Assembly: GCF_030010625.1 (NCBI RefSeq)
Contig: NZ_JASCXN010000003.1
Coordinates: forward strand, 186,001-250,000
Source: Streptomyces sp. CC208A
Lineage (GTDB): Bacteria; Actinomycetota; Actinomycetes; Streptomycetales; Streptomycetaceae
Length of the DNA stretch: 64,000 nt
Direction of reading: 5' to 3'
The translations under genes were made by a program, and so were the position numbers. The notes beneath the pieces were generated by a model. That model was not told the DNA's origin, searched no databases, and saw only the letters and a program-made list of their open reading frames with translations. Within the stretch, counting starts at the first letter, position 1. Every line of letters begins with the position of its first letter. Positions 41,668 to 50,536 of the stretch are shown piece by piece.

Positions 41668-42593
41668 GACGGGAGCTCCGTTCGCGGAAGAGGGACCGGG
41701 GGAGGGGCGGGGAGGGGAGTGGGGCGGTGGACGCCGGTGGAGGAGCGGAGCCGGCGGTGGGCGAGCAGGGCGCAGACGGCGAAGCCGAGCGCGTTGCCGA
41801 GGCCGTGGGTCGCGGCCATCCAGGTCAGGGTGGGGTGCGGAAGCCCGGTGGCCTCGCCGAGCGCCCACCAGAGCGCGAGCGCCATGGTGCCGGTCAGGAC
41901 CAGGGCGGAGACGCCGAGGAGGGCCCTGGTGACGGGGTCGGCGGCGAGGTCGCGGCGCTCCCGCAGGGTGAGGACGGCGACGGCGGCCATCCCGGCCGTG
42001 AGCACCACCGCTCCGATCAGCTCCGCCCAGTCGTCGACGAAGTAGCCGACGAGCACCAGCAGGGTGCCGGTCGGCACGCTGAGCGCGGCGGCCCGGGCGA
42101 GGGGACCCTCGCCGGCGGTGCGGCAGAGCAGCCCGGCGACCAGGGCGGCGGCGAAGCCCGCGTAGTGGAAGTGCGGCACGGTGAGCGCCAGCAGGTCGAG
42201 TTCGAAGCCGAAGAGCGGGTACCCGGCCCGCTCGGCGACGAGCGCGAGGCCCGCGACGGACGGGGAGACGAGCGCCGTGAGGACGGCGAGCTCGGCCTGC
42301 CGGAGCGGGCGCGGCGAGAGGGGGGACCCGGGGAGGGCGAGCACGAGCCGGGCCGGGGCCTGGAGCGCCAGTGCCAGGGTGGCGAGCGCGTAGCAGGCGG
42401 CGAGCGCGGTCGCCACACCGGAGCGGGGCAGCCAGAGCGAGACGGCGCCCGGCAGGGCGAGCAGCGGCCAGGCCCGTCGCAGGAGGTCCCAGCCGGGCGG
42501 CCGGGGTCCTTCGACGAGACCGAGCCCGGTCGGCACCACCCAGAGCATCCCGACCGTCACGACCGGGACCACGAAGGCCGACAGTGCGGTCAT
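41664..42593 (-). CDS. YndJ-like membrane protein
   Basis: 309 residues with nine or so hydrophobic segments (LSAFVVPVVTVGMLWVVPTG in part, LLALPGAVSLWL, LIGAVVLTAGMAAVAVLTL) and the conserved LTVPHFHYAGFAAAL and MAATHGLGNALGFA. This matches YndJ. ATG at 42593 is preferred because the upstream frame crosses the operator region. Two 14-bp palindromes sit 20 and 64 bp upstream of it and probably control the operon. Confidence 0.8.
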   Translation of the reverse strand: MTALSAFVVPVVTVGMLWVVPTGLGLVEGPRPPGWDLLRRAWPLLALPGAVSLWLPRSGVATALAACYALATLALALQAPARLVLALPGSPLSPRPLRQAELAVLTALVSPSVAGLALVAERAGYPLFGFELDLLALTVPHFHYAGFAAALVAGLLCRTAGEGPLARAAALSVPTGTLLVLVGYFVDDWAELIGAVVLTAGMAAVAVLTLRERRDLAADPVTRALLGVSALVLTGTMALALWWALGEATGLPHPTLTWMAATHGLGNALGFAVCALLAHRRLRSSTGVHRPTPLPAPPPVPLPRTELPS

Positions 42594-42612
42594 GACACCC
42601 ACCCCCTTGGGT

Positions 42613-42626
42613 TTGAACACGTTCAA
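42613..42626. promoter_or_regulatory. Palindromic operator, proximal copy
   Basis: TTGAACACGTTCAA lies 20 bp upstream of the YndJ-like start. It is the exact reverse complement of the second copy at 42657. TetR-type repressors commonly use sites of this size. Confidence 0.75.
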
Positions 42627-42656
42627 TGCGTGACGGGACCGAGCGTAGAGCCTTCC

Positions 42657-42670
42657 TTGAACGTGTTCAA
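42657..42670. promoter_or_regulatory. Palindromic operator, distal copy
   Basis: TTGAACGTGTTCAA, 44 bp centre to centre from the first copy, about four helical turns. It lies between the YndJ-like gene and the divergent lipoprotein gene, so it could act on both. Confidence 0.75.
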
Positions 42671-42778
42671 GTCTCGGGGGCGGTCGGCCTGCCGCCCGAT
42701 CGGACGCGCTCCGCTTGCCCGCCGTCACCCGCTGCGACAGAACGGGAGGAACCCACCCGTGACGACCGGGAGAAGCAC

Positions 42779-43987
42779 GTGCGCCCCACGCAGCGCCGGA
42801 GGCGGGGCAACCCCGCCGCCCGCACCGCCACCGGAGCGGCCCGCCCCCAGGGCCGTGCCGCCCTCGCCGCGGCGCTCGGCGCCGCCCTGCTCCTCGCCGG
42901 CTGCACCGACGCCGAGCACGGCGGCGCCGCCGGCCGGGCCGCCGCCGGCACCGCCCACGAGGTGCACCTCCAATCGGTCGCCGCCCAGGGCCCCGACCCC
43001 TTCACCGCCTCCACCGCGCGCGGCGCCGGACTGCGCGCGCCCCAGGAACCGGCCCCCGGCGCCCAGCCGGCCAGCGCCCCCGGCATCCGCGAGGTCACCG
43101 GCTCCACCCCCGGCCTCTACGGCGGCACCCGCGCCGAGGCCAGCTGCGACGTCGAGCAGCAGGTCGCCTACCTCGCCGCCGAACCCGCCAAGCTCCGCGC
43201 CTTCGCCGAGGCCGCCGGCATCCCCGAGGGCGGCGTCGCCGACTGGCTGCGCGACCTGACCCCCGTCCTGCTGCGCGCCGACACCCGCGTCACCAACCAC
43301 GGCTTCCGGGACGGCCGGGCCTCCGCCTTCCAGGCCGTCCTCCAGGCCGGCACCGCCGTCCTCGTCGACCCCTACGGCGCCCCCCGCGTCCGCTGCGCCT
43401 GCGGCAACCCGCTCCGCACGCCCGTCAGCGTCTCCGGCGCCGTCCACCACGGCGACCCCTGGGCCGGCTTCGACCCCGACCGCGTGATCATCGTCAAGCC
43501 CACCACCGCCGTCGTGACCAGCCTGGTCATCGTGAACGTCGCCGACGCCACCTGGATCGAACGGAAGGCGGGCAGCGACGGCGACCAGGACCGCAAGCCC
43601 GACACCGTCCCCGACTGCGACCCCGCCACCTGCGCCCTCGGCGACCCCGTCACCCCGGACACCGGTACGGAGGACCCCGACGCCCCGGAGAACGTCACCC
43701 CCCGGCCCCCGACGAGGCGCCCGGCCGCGCCGCCCACCCCCGAGGCGCCCGACACCCCCGCCGTACCGGACGCGCCCACGGCTCCGGACACCCCCGTGAC
43801 GCCGGACGCGCCCCCGGAGCCGTCCTTCACCGAGCCGGACGCGCCCGCCGACCCGTATGCCGAACCGCCGGCCGACCCGTACACGGATCCCTACACCGAC
43901 CCCTACACGGACCCGTACACCGACCCCTACGCCGACCCGTTCGCCGTCGAGCCCGAGCCCGCCGGGCCCGACACCTTCGCCGGCTGA
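42779..43987 (+). CDS. Secreted lipoprotein with DPYT repeats (DUF6777-like)
   Basis: 402 residues from GTG at 42779. A twin-basic, hydrophobic N-terminus ends in the lipobox LLLAGC, so the mature protein is lipid-anchored. The globular part (about 60-270) includes SCDVEQQVAYLAAEPAKLRA, TPVLLRADTRVTNHGFRDGR and VDPYGAPRVRCACGNPL, similar to a streptomycete secreted domain listed as DUF6777 (moderate recall). The last 130 residues are Pro/Asp-rich with PDAP/PDTP and a run of five DPYT/DPYA units, probably a cell-wall-spanning spacer. A divergent operator pair lies about 110 bp upstream. Confidence 0.75.
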   Translation: MRPTQRRRRGNPAARTATGAARPQGRAALAAALGAALLLAGCTDAEHGGAAGRAAAGTAHEVHLQSVAAQGPDPFTASTARGAGLRAPQEPAPGAQPASAPGIREVTGSTPGLYGGTRAEASCDVEQQVAYLAAEPAKLRAFAEAAGIPEGGVADWLRDLTPVLLRADTRVTNHGFRDGRASAFQAVLQAGTAVLVDPYGAPRVRCACGNPLRTPVSVSGAVHHGDPWAGFDPDRVIIVKPTTAVVTSLVIVNVADATWIERKAGSDGDQDRKPDTVPDCDPATCALGDPVTPDTGTEDPDAPENVTPRPPTRRPAAPPTPEAPDTPAVPDAPTAPDTPVTPDAPPEPSFTEPDAPADPYAEPPADPYTDPYTDPYTDPYTDPYADPFAVEPEPAGPDTFAG

Positions 43988-44046
43988 GAGATCGGCCGAA
44001 AGATCTTCATGGTGCGCGAGGAACCCGACGGCCCTAGCGTGGCTCC

Positions 44047-46251
44047 ATGAGCGTGGGCAGCGGGGGAGCGGAGACGGTGGGCCGGCCGGACACGGCGCAG
44101 GCCACGGACGGCACCACGGTGCCGATCCTCAGCAGGTTCGGTGCCGCCTTCCGCATGGGCGGCTTCGACTGGGACCTCGTCACCGGCACCATGCGGATGG
44201 ACGACGCCGCGCTCGACGTCTTCGACTTCGACCCCGCCGAGTACGACGGCCGCCCCGAGACGCTGGGCAGCCGCGTCCTGCCCGACGAGGGACGCCAACT
44301 CGACACCCTCGTCGCCCAGGCCCTCAAGGAGGGCAGCGAGCAGTACGGGGCGTACTTCCGCATCCGCCGCCGCGACGGCTCCCACCAGTGGACCCACACC
44401 CAGGGCCTCGTCCACCGCGACGCCTCGGGCCGCCCCGTACGGATCATCGGCGTCATCCGGGACGCCACCCACGAGCTCACCGAGTCCGCCGCCCGCCTCG
44501 GCCTCGACGAGGGACGCAGGCGGCGCGCCGGGGTCGTCGAGGGCACCACCGCCGCCCTCGCCTACGCCCGCACCGTCCAGGACGTCATCGACATCCTCAA
44601 CGACTCGCACGCCCTGGAGCACTTCGGCGCCGCCAGCCTCGTCATGGGCCTCCTGGAGGCCGGCCGCATCCACCTCGTCGCCGAGGGGCCCGCGGGCGCC
44701 TTCGTCCCCGGCACCCGCTTCACCCGGGTGGACGAGCCGTACCCGATGAGCGAGGTCGTCCGCACCCTGCGGCCCCGCTTCATCGAGACCGCCCAGGACT
44801 TCGCCGCCTCCTACCCCGTCCTGTGGCCGCACATCAGCGGTCTCGGCATCACCTCCGCCGCCTACCTCCCGCTCATCGCCCAGGCCCGCCCCATCGGCGC
44901 CCTCGGCCTGCTCTACAGCGACCGCACCGGCTTCAGCGAGGACGAGCGGACCCTCCTCGTCGCCCTCGGCAGCAGCATCGCCCAGAGCCTCCAGCGCGCC
45001 ATGCTGTACGAGCAGGACCACGACCTCGCCGAAGGGCTCCAGCAGGCGATGCTGCCCCGCCGGATCCCCGACGTGCCCGGCGCCCGGATAGCCGTCCGCT
45101 ACCGCTCCGCCCGCCTCGGCCGGGACATCGGCGGCGACTGGTACGACGTCATCCCGCTCCCCGGCGGCCGGGTCGGCGCCGTCATCGGCGACGTCCAGGG
45201 CCACGACACCCACGCCGCCGCGGTCATGGGCCAGCTGCGGATCGTGCTGCGCGCCTACGCCGCCGAGGGCCACACCCCCGCCACCGTCATGGCCCGGGCC
45301 TCCGTCTTCCTCCACGAGCTCGACACCGACCGCTTCGCCACCTGCACCTACGCCGAGGCCGATCCCGGCACCGGGGTCGTCCAGGTCGTCCGCGCCGGCC
45401 ACGTCGACCCGCTGGTCCGCGAGTCCGACGGCACCTGCCGCCGCGTCCCCGTCGAGGGCGGGCTCCCGCTCGGCCTCTCCGCCGAGTTCGGGCGGCTCGA
45501 CTACCCCGTCACCACCCTCGAACTCGACCCGGGCCAGACCCTCATGCTCTACACCGACGGACTGGTCGAGAAGCCCGGCGCCGACCTCGACGAGGGCCTG
45601 GAGTGGCTTTCCTCCCTCGTCCGGCACGGCCCCTCCGACCTCCACCGGCTCGCCGACCTCCTCTGCGACGTCGTCTCCGAGCGCGGCGGCGAGGACGACG
45701 TCGCCATCCTGCTGCTGCACCGCCTCGGCGCGTACGCCCCCACCGGCGGCCGCTTCCGCCAGCACGTCGCGCAGAGCGACCCCGAGGCCCTGAGCGCGGC
45801 CCGCCACATGATCCGGGCCGCCGTCCGCGCCTGGGGCGCCGGCTCCCGTGCCGACGAGATCGAACTCGTCGCCGACGAGCTGATGACCAACGCGCTGATG
45901 CACACCGACGGCGGCGCCATCGTCACCCTGCGGATCCTGCCGGGCGCCGGACGGCGGCTGCGGGTCGAGGTCGAGGACCGCTCCAGCGCCCTGCCCCGGC
46001 GCCGCGAGGCCGGCGAGGCGGGCGTCTCCGGCCGGGGCCTCCTCCTCGTCGACCAGCTCTCCGACGACTGGGGCGTGGAGCCCCGGGGCGGCGGCAAGTG
46101 CGTCTGGTGCGAGTTCGCCGTCACGGACGAAGCAGCCACGGACGAAGCAGCCACGGACGAAGCAGCCACGGACGAAGCAGCCACGGACGGAGCGGTCACG
46201 GACGGAGCGGTCACGGACGGCACCGGCACGGACGGAGCCGCTGCGGACTGA
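44047..46251 (+). CDS. PAS-GAF-SpoIIE phosphatase-HATPase regulator
   Basis: 734 residues. N-terminal PAS-like domain about 40-150 (FDWDLVTGTMRMDDAALDVF in part; RVIG-type PAC end RIIGVIRDATHEL). GAF domain about 165-325. PP2C-type SpoIIE phosphatase domain about 345-565, with LGRDIGGDWYDVIPLPGG and VIGDVQGHD. C-terminal HATPase_c (RsbW-like anti-sigma kinase) domain about 580-690, with ELVADELMTNALMHT and GVSGRGLLLVDQLSDDWGV. Such proteins control anti-sigma-factor antagonists by dephosphorylation and phosphorylation in one chain. The last 43 residues are a run of (A/D)-rich pentapeptides AATDE/AVTDG encoded by a 15-bp tandem repeat. ATG at 44047. Confidence 0.92.
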   Translation: MSVGSGGAETVGRPDTAQATDGTTVPILSRFGAAFRMGGFDWDLVTGTMRMDDAALDVFDFDPAEYDGRPETLGSRVLPDEGRQLDTLVAQALKEGSEQYGAYFRIRRRDGSHQWTHTQGLVHRDASGRPVRIIGVIRDATHELTESAARLGLDEGRRRRAGVVEGTTAALAYARTVQDVIDILNDSHALEHFGAASLVMGLLEAGRIHLVAEGPAGAFVPGTRFTRVDEPYPMSEVVRTLRPRFIETAQDFAASYPVLWPHISGLGITSAAYLPLIAQARPIGALGLLYSDRTGFSEDERTLLVALGSSIAQSLQRAMLYEQDHDLAEGLQQAMLPRRIPDVPGARIAVRYRSARLGRDIGGDWYDVIPLPGGRVGAVIGDVQGHDTHAAAVMGQLRIVLRAYAAEGHTPATVMARASVFLHELDTDRFATCTYAEADPGTGVVQVVRAGHVDPLVRESDGTCRRVPVEGGLPLGLSAEFGRLDYPVTTLELDPGQTLMLYTDGLVEKPGADLDEGLEWLSSLVRHGPSDLHRLADLLCDVVSERGGEDDVAILLLHRLGAYAPTGGRFRQHVAQSDPEALSAARHMIRAAVRAWGAGSRADEIELVADELMTNALMHTDGGAIVTLRILPGAGRRLRVEVEDRSSALPRRREAGEAGVSGRGLLLVDQLSDDWGVEPRGGGKCVWCEFAVTDEAATDEAATDEAATDEAATDGAVTDGAVTDGTGTDGAAAD
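46123..46212 (+). repeat. 15-bp tandem repeat, six units, in the SpoIIE-type gene
   Basis: Four copies of ACGGACGAAGCAGCC followed by two diverged copies (ACGGACGGAGCGGTC) encode the acidic TDEAA/TDGAV tail. Unit length keeps the frame. Confidence 0.95.
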
Positions 46252-46324
46252 CCGGCCGGCCGGGCGGCCGACCTGGTCCCGCCGCCCGCCGCCCGCCGCC
46301 CGCCGCTGAAGTAGGCTCCCGCGC

Positions 46325-47077
46325 ATGCTGCGCGTACTGGCCGTCGACGACGAGGAACCCGCCCTGGGGGAGCTGCTGTACCTGCTGCGCGCCGACCCCC
46401 GGGTGCGGACCGCCGAGGGCGCGGGGGACGCCACCGCCGCGCTGCGCCGGATCGGGCGGGCGCTGGAGGCGGGGCCGGACGGAGAGGAGGCGATCGACGT
46501 CGTCTTCCTCGACATCCACATGCCCGGCCTGACCGGGCTCGACGTGGCGCGGCTGCTCGCCGGCTTCGCCCGGCCGCCGTTGGTCGTCTTCGTCACCGCC
46601 CACGAGGGCTTCGCGCTCCAGGCCTTCGACCTCAAGGCCGTCGACTACGTGCTCAAGCCGGTCCGGCGCGAGCGGCTGGCCGAGGCCGTGCGCCGGGTCC
46701 ACGAGCTGGTCCACGCCACCGCCGCGCCCGTCCCGGCCGCCGCGCCCGAGCAGATCCCCGTCGAACTCGGCGGCGTCACCCGCTTCGTCGCCGTCGACGA
46801 CATCGCCTACGTCGAGGCCCACGGCGACTACGCCCGCCTCCACACCGACCACGGCAGCCACCTCGTCCGCATCCCGCTCTCCACCCTGGAGGAGCGCTGG
46901 GCCGACCGGGGCTTCGTCCGCATCCACCGCAGCCACCTCGTCGCCCTCGACCGCATCGAGGAGCTCCGCCTCGACGGCGGCGCCACCTCCGTCCGGGTCG
47001 GCGCCACCGACCTCGCCGTCAGCCGCCGGCACGCCCGCCCCCTCCGTGACCTGCTGATGCGCCGGGCCGGCGGCTGA
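46325..47077 (+). CDS. LytTR-family response regulator
   Basis: 250 residues. Receiver domain 1-125 with acidic pocket Asp8-Asp9, phosphorylation site Asp63 (VVFLDIHMPG) and KPV loop near residue 117. LytTR DNA-binding domain about 145-248 (RFVAVDDIAYVEAHGDYARL in part, FVRIHRSHLVALDRI, LAVSRRHARPLRDLL). LytTR regulators bind imperfect direct repeats. The partner kinase is probably the LytS-like protein three genes downstream (49301). In E. coli, comparable pairs (BtsSR, YpdAB) sense pyruvate and switch on a transporter; here a symporter gene lies between the two. Confidence 0.93.
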   Translation: MLRVLAVDDEEPALGELLYLLRADPRVRTAEGAGDATAALRRIGRALEAGPDGEEAIDVVFLDIHMPGLTGLDVARLLAGFARPPLVVFVTAHEGFALQAFDLKAVDYVLKPVRRERLAEAVRRVHELVHATAAPVPAAAPEQIPVELGGVTRFVAVDDIAYVEAHGDYARLHTDHGSHLVRIPLSTLEERWADRGFVRIHRSHLVALDRIEELRLDGGATSVRVGATDLAVSRRHARPLRDLLMRRAGG

Positions 47078-47152
47078 CCGCCACCCCTACCGGCCCCCGC
47101 CCCCTTCTGCCTACACTCCACGGGCCCACCCGCCCGTCAGAGAGCGACGCCG

Positions 47153-47533
47153 ATGCCGGAGCACCCCCAGCGCCGCCCCCGGCGCGAGACCGTCACCTAC
47201 GCCTCCGCCCTCGGCGACCGGTCCGCCCCGCCCCTCCGGCCCCGGCCGCTGCACCCGCCCGCCCGCTCCGAGATCGACGAGCAGACCACCCTCGGCCACA
47301 CCTACGTCCGCTCCCTGATGCGCAGCCAGCTCCGCGCCGCCCTCACCGCGCTCGGCGCGCTCGCCCTGCTCGTCGGCACCCTCCCGCTGCTGCTCGCGCT
47401 GCCCGCCCCCGAGGCCCTGGTGTGGGCCGTGCTCGGCGTCGGCGTGTACCCGGTCGTGTGGGCGGTCGCCCACTGGTACGTCCGCCGGGCCGAGCGCAAC
47501 GAGCGCGACTTCACCGGCCTCGTCGAGCGCTGA
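47153..47533 (+). CDS. Small membrane protein, DUF485-like
   Basis: 126 residues. A charged N-terminus ends in ARSEIDEQTTLGHTYVRSLM, then two membrane helices (LTALGALALLVGTLPLLLAL and VLGVGVYPVVWAVAHWYVRR) and an acidic end. DUF485 proteins are regularly encoded before acetate/pyruvate symporters such as ActP and may be accessory subunits. It lies 19 bp before the symporter gene. Confidence 0.75.
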   Translation: MPEHPQRRPRRETVTYASALGDRSAPPLRPRPLHPPARSEIDEQTTLGHTYVRSLMRSQLRAALTALGALALLVGTLPLLLALPAPEALVWAVLGVGVYPVVWAVAHWYVRRAERNERDFTGLVER

Positions 47534-47552
47534 ACCCCGTGGACCGCCCCGC

Positions 47553-49304
47553 ATGAACCAGACCTACGCGGTCGCCGCCGTCACCGCCGTCGTCCTCGCC
47601 ACCGTCCTCATCGGCGCCCTCGGGCTCCGGGTCTCCCGCACCACCTCCGACTTCTACGTCGCCTCCCGGACCGCCGGGCCCCGGCTCAACGCGGCCGCCA
47701 TCAGCGGCGAGTACCTCTCCGCCGCCTCCTTCCTCGGCATCGCGGGACTCGTCCTCGTCCAGGGCCCGGCCATGCTCTGGTACCCGGTCGGCTACACCGC
47801 CGGCTACCTGGTGCTGCTCGTCCTCGTCGCCGCCCCGCTGCGCCGCTCCGGCGCGTACACCCTCTCCGACTTCGCCGAGGCCCGCCTGGAGTCCCGGCGG
47901 GTCCGCCGGCTCGCCAGCCTCTTCGTCGTCGGCATCGGCTGGCTCTATCTGCTGCCGCAGCTCCAGGGCGCCGGGCTCACCCTGGAGATCCTCACCGGCG
48001 CCCCCGACTGGGTCGGCGGCCTCCTCGTCGCGCTCGTCGTCACCGGCACGGTCGCCGCGGGCGGCATGCGCAGCATCACCTTCGTCCAGGCCTTCCAGTA
48101 CTGGCTGAAGCTCACCGCCCTGCTCGTGCCGGCGTTCTTCCTGGTCGCCGCCTGGCACGGGGACGGGGCGCCCCGGGCCCGCTTCGACGCGCCCGCCGTG
48201 CTCCGCGAGCACACCGTGGTCCGGATCGCCGACACCGTACGCATCGGGCTCGACGCGCCGCTCACCCTCACCGTCACCGGCACGGTCGACTCCGTCCGGT
48301 ACGAGGAGCGGCCGGTCACCCTCGACCCCGGCACCCACCGGGTGCAGGGCGGCACCGTCCTCGCCCTCCCGCCGGGCAGCGCCGTACCCGAACGGGCCGG
48401 CACCGGCACCGACCCCCTCAGCTGGTCCCAGCCGTTGGCCGGCGGCCGCGACGGGCACCAGCTGTACGCCACGTACGGACTGATCCTCGCCACCTTCCTC
48501 GGCACCATGGGCCTGCCGCACGTCGCCGTCCGCTTCTACACCAGCCCCCACGGGCGGGCCGCCCGCCGCACCACCCTCGTCGTCCTCGGCCTGATCGGCG
48601 TCTTCTACCTGCTGCCGGCGCTCTACGGGGCCCTCGGGCGGATCTACGCCCCCGAACTCGCCCTCACCGGCTCCGCCGACGCCGCCGTGCTCGTCCTCCC
48701 CGACCGGATCGTCGGCGGCGTCCTCGGCGACGTCCTCGGCGCCTGCGTCGCCGGAGGCGCCTTCGCCGCCTTCCTCTCCACCGCCTCGGGACTCACCATG
48801 TCCGTCGCCGGCGTCCTCGCCCAGGACGTGCTGCCCTCCCGAGCGGTCCGCCACTTCCGGCTCGCGACGCTGCTCGCCGCCGCCGTCCCGCTCGCCGTCG
48901 GCGTCGCCGCCACCAAGGTGCCGGTCGCCGACGCCGTCGGGCTCGCCTTCGCCGTCTCCGCCTCCTCCTTCTGCCCGCTGCTCGTCCTCGGCATCTGGTG
49001 GCGGCGGCTCACCCCGCCGGGCGCGGCCGCCGGACTCCTCCTCGGCGGCGGCTCCGCGCTCGCCGCCGTGATGGCGACCCGGGCCGGCCTCGCCCCGGCG
49101 GGCTGGCCGCACACCCTGATGGCCTGGCCCGCCGTCTGGTCCGTCCCCCTCGGCTTCCTCACCATGGTCCTGGTCTCGCTCGCCACCCCGCGCCGCATCC
49201 CGGCCGGCACCGCCGCGACCCTCGCCCGGCTCCACCTGCCGGAGCGTTTCACCGCACCCGCACCCGCACCCGTACCCGTGCCCACCCAGGAGGCCCGCCG
49301 GTGA
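47553..49304 (+). CDS. Sodium:solute symporter (ActP/acetate-type)
   Basis: 583 residues with about thirteen hydrophobic segments. SSS-family marks: SDFYVASRTAGPRLNAAAIS, GEYLSAASFLGIAGLVL, GMRSITFVQAFQYWLKLTAL and TMGLPHVAVRFYTSP. An extracytoplasmic stretch at about 205-300 replaces a shorter loop in ActP. Likely substrates are short monocarboxylates such as acetate or pyruvate. Its stop overlaps the kinase start (GTGA), so transporter and sensor are made together, suggesting the kinase may monitor transport. Confidence 0.9.
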   Translation: MNQTYAVAAVTAVVLATVLIGALGLRVSRTTSDFYVASRTAGPRLNAAAISGEYLSAASFLGIAGLVLVQGPAMLWYPVGYTAGYLVLLVLVAAPLRRSGAYTLSDFAEARLESRRVRRLASLFVVGIGWLYLLPQLQGAGLTLEILTGAPDWVGGLLVALVVTGTVAAGGMRSITFVQAFQYWLKLTALLVPAFFLVAAWHGDGAPRARFDAPAVLREHTVVRIADTVRIGLDAPLTLTVTGTVDSVRYEERPVTLDPGTHRVQGGTVLALPPGSAVPERAGTGTDPLSWSQPLAGGRDGHQLYATYGLILATFLGTMGLPHVAVRFYTSPHGRAARRTTLVVLGLIGVFYLLPALYGALGRIYAPELALTGSADAAVLVLPDRIVGGVLGDVLGACVAGGAFAAFLSTASGLTMSVAGVLAQDVLPSRAVRHFRLATLLAAAVPLAVGVAATKVPVADAVGLAFAVSASSFCPLLVLGIWWRRLTPPGAAAGLLLGGGSALAAVMATRAGLAPAGWPHTLMAWPAVWSVPLGFLTMVLVSLATPRRIPAGTAATLARLHLPERFTAPAPAPVPVPTQEARR

Positions 49305-50512
49305 GCGGCATCGCCCTGGCCGCGGCGGCCGCCGCCGGAGCCGTCCTCCTCGCCGCCGGCGTCGTCCTCGGCCGGTTCACCGCCCGGCGCGGCGGCCGCT
49401 TCGCCGACCTCGACCTCGGCACCCCCGTCGAACGGGCCACCCTCCACACTCTGCACACCGCCTCGCTCGCCGCCCCGCCGCTGCGCGCCGGGCTCACCGA
49501 GGAGACCGCCCGCAGGGCCGCCCGCCCGCTGCGCTCGCTCCTCGGCACCGAGGCGCTGTGCCTCACCGACGGCTCGGCCGTCCTCGCCTGGGACGGCCCC
49601 GGCGAGGCCCACCACCACGCGGGGGTGCCCGGCCTGGCCGCCGCGACCCTGGAGACCGGCCGCAGCCGCTCCGCGCCCACCGGCTGCGCCGACCCCGGCT
49701 GCGAGCTGCGGTGGGCGGTGACCGCCCCGCTCACCGGGGAGGAGGGCGTCCTCGGCGCGCTGGTCGCCTACGGGCCCCGGGAGTCGGCGGTCCTCGTCCG
49801 GGCGGCGACCGAGGTGGCCCGCTGGGTCTCGGTCCAGCTGGAACTGGCCGAGCTGGACCGTTCGAGGACCCGCGTGGTGGAGGCGGAGATCCGCGCCCTG
49901 CGCGCCCAGATCTCCCCGCACTTCATCTTCAACTCCCTCGCCGCCATCGCCTCGTTCGTCCGCACCGACCCCGAGCGCGCCCGCGACCTGCTCCTGGAGT
50001 TCGCCGACTTCACCCGCTACTCCTTCCGCAGGCACGGCGATTTCGCCCAGCTCGCCGACGAACTGCGGGCGGTCGAGCAGTACTTGGCGCTGGCCGGGGC
50101 CCGCTTCGGCGACCGGCTCAAGGTGACGCTCCAGATCGCCCCCGAGGTGCTGCCGGTCGCGCTGCCCTTCCTCTGCCTCCAGCCGCTGGTGGAGAACGCC
50201 GTCAAGCACGGCCTGACGGACCGGGAGCGGGGCTGCCGGGTCACCATCGCCGCCCGGGACGCCGGTGCCGAGGCGGTGGTGACCGTCGAGGACGACGGCG
50301 TCGGCATGGACCCCGAGCGGCTGCGGGCGGTGCTGCGCGGCGAGCACCCCGGCGGCTCCGGAATCGGTCTGTCCAACGTCGACGAACGGCTGCGTCAGGT
50401 GTACGGGGCAGAGCACGGACTTGTCATCGAGACCGGGGTCGACGCCGGCATGAAGGTGACCGTGCGGGTCCCCAAGTACCGTCCTGGGGTGCACCCTTCG
50501 CCGGTTCGCTGA
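49301..50512 (+). CDS. LytS-like sensor histidine kinase
   Basis: 403 residues. One N-terminal helix (GIALAAAAAAGAVLLAAGVV), then a GAF-like sensory region (about 50-190) with CADPGCELRW, then the His_kinase domain with the phospho-accepting His in QISPHFIFNSLAAIAS. The nucleotide-binding part follows: FLCLQPLVENAVKHGL, VTVEDDGVGMDPERL and GSGIGLSNVDERLR. GTG at 49301 overlaps the symporter stop. With the LytTR regulator at 46325 it should form a two-component system. The three Cys/His-rich residues in the GAF region could bind metal, but this is speculation. Confidence 0.92.
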   Translation: MSGIALAAAAAAGAVLLAAGVVLGRFTARRGGRFADLDLGTPVERATLHTLHTASLAAPPLRAGLTEETARRAARPLRSLLGTEALCLTDGSAVLAWDGPGEAHHHAGVPGLAAATLETGRSRSAPTGCADPGCELRWAVTAPLTGEEGVLGALVAYGPRESAVLVRAATEVARWVSVQLELAELDRSRTRVVEAEIRALRAQISPHFIFNSLAAIASFVRTDPERARDLLLEFADFTRYSFRRHGDFAQLADELRAVEQYLALAGARFGDRLKVTLQIAPEVLPVALPFLCLQPLVENAVKHGLTDRERGCRVTIAARDAGAEAVVTVEDDGVGMDPERLRAVLRGEHPGGSGIGLSNVDERLRQVYGAEHGLVIETGVDAGMKVTVRVPKYRPGVHPSPVR

Positions 50513-50536
50513 CGGTTCGACAGACGTGCCGACGGA

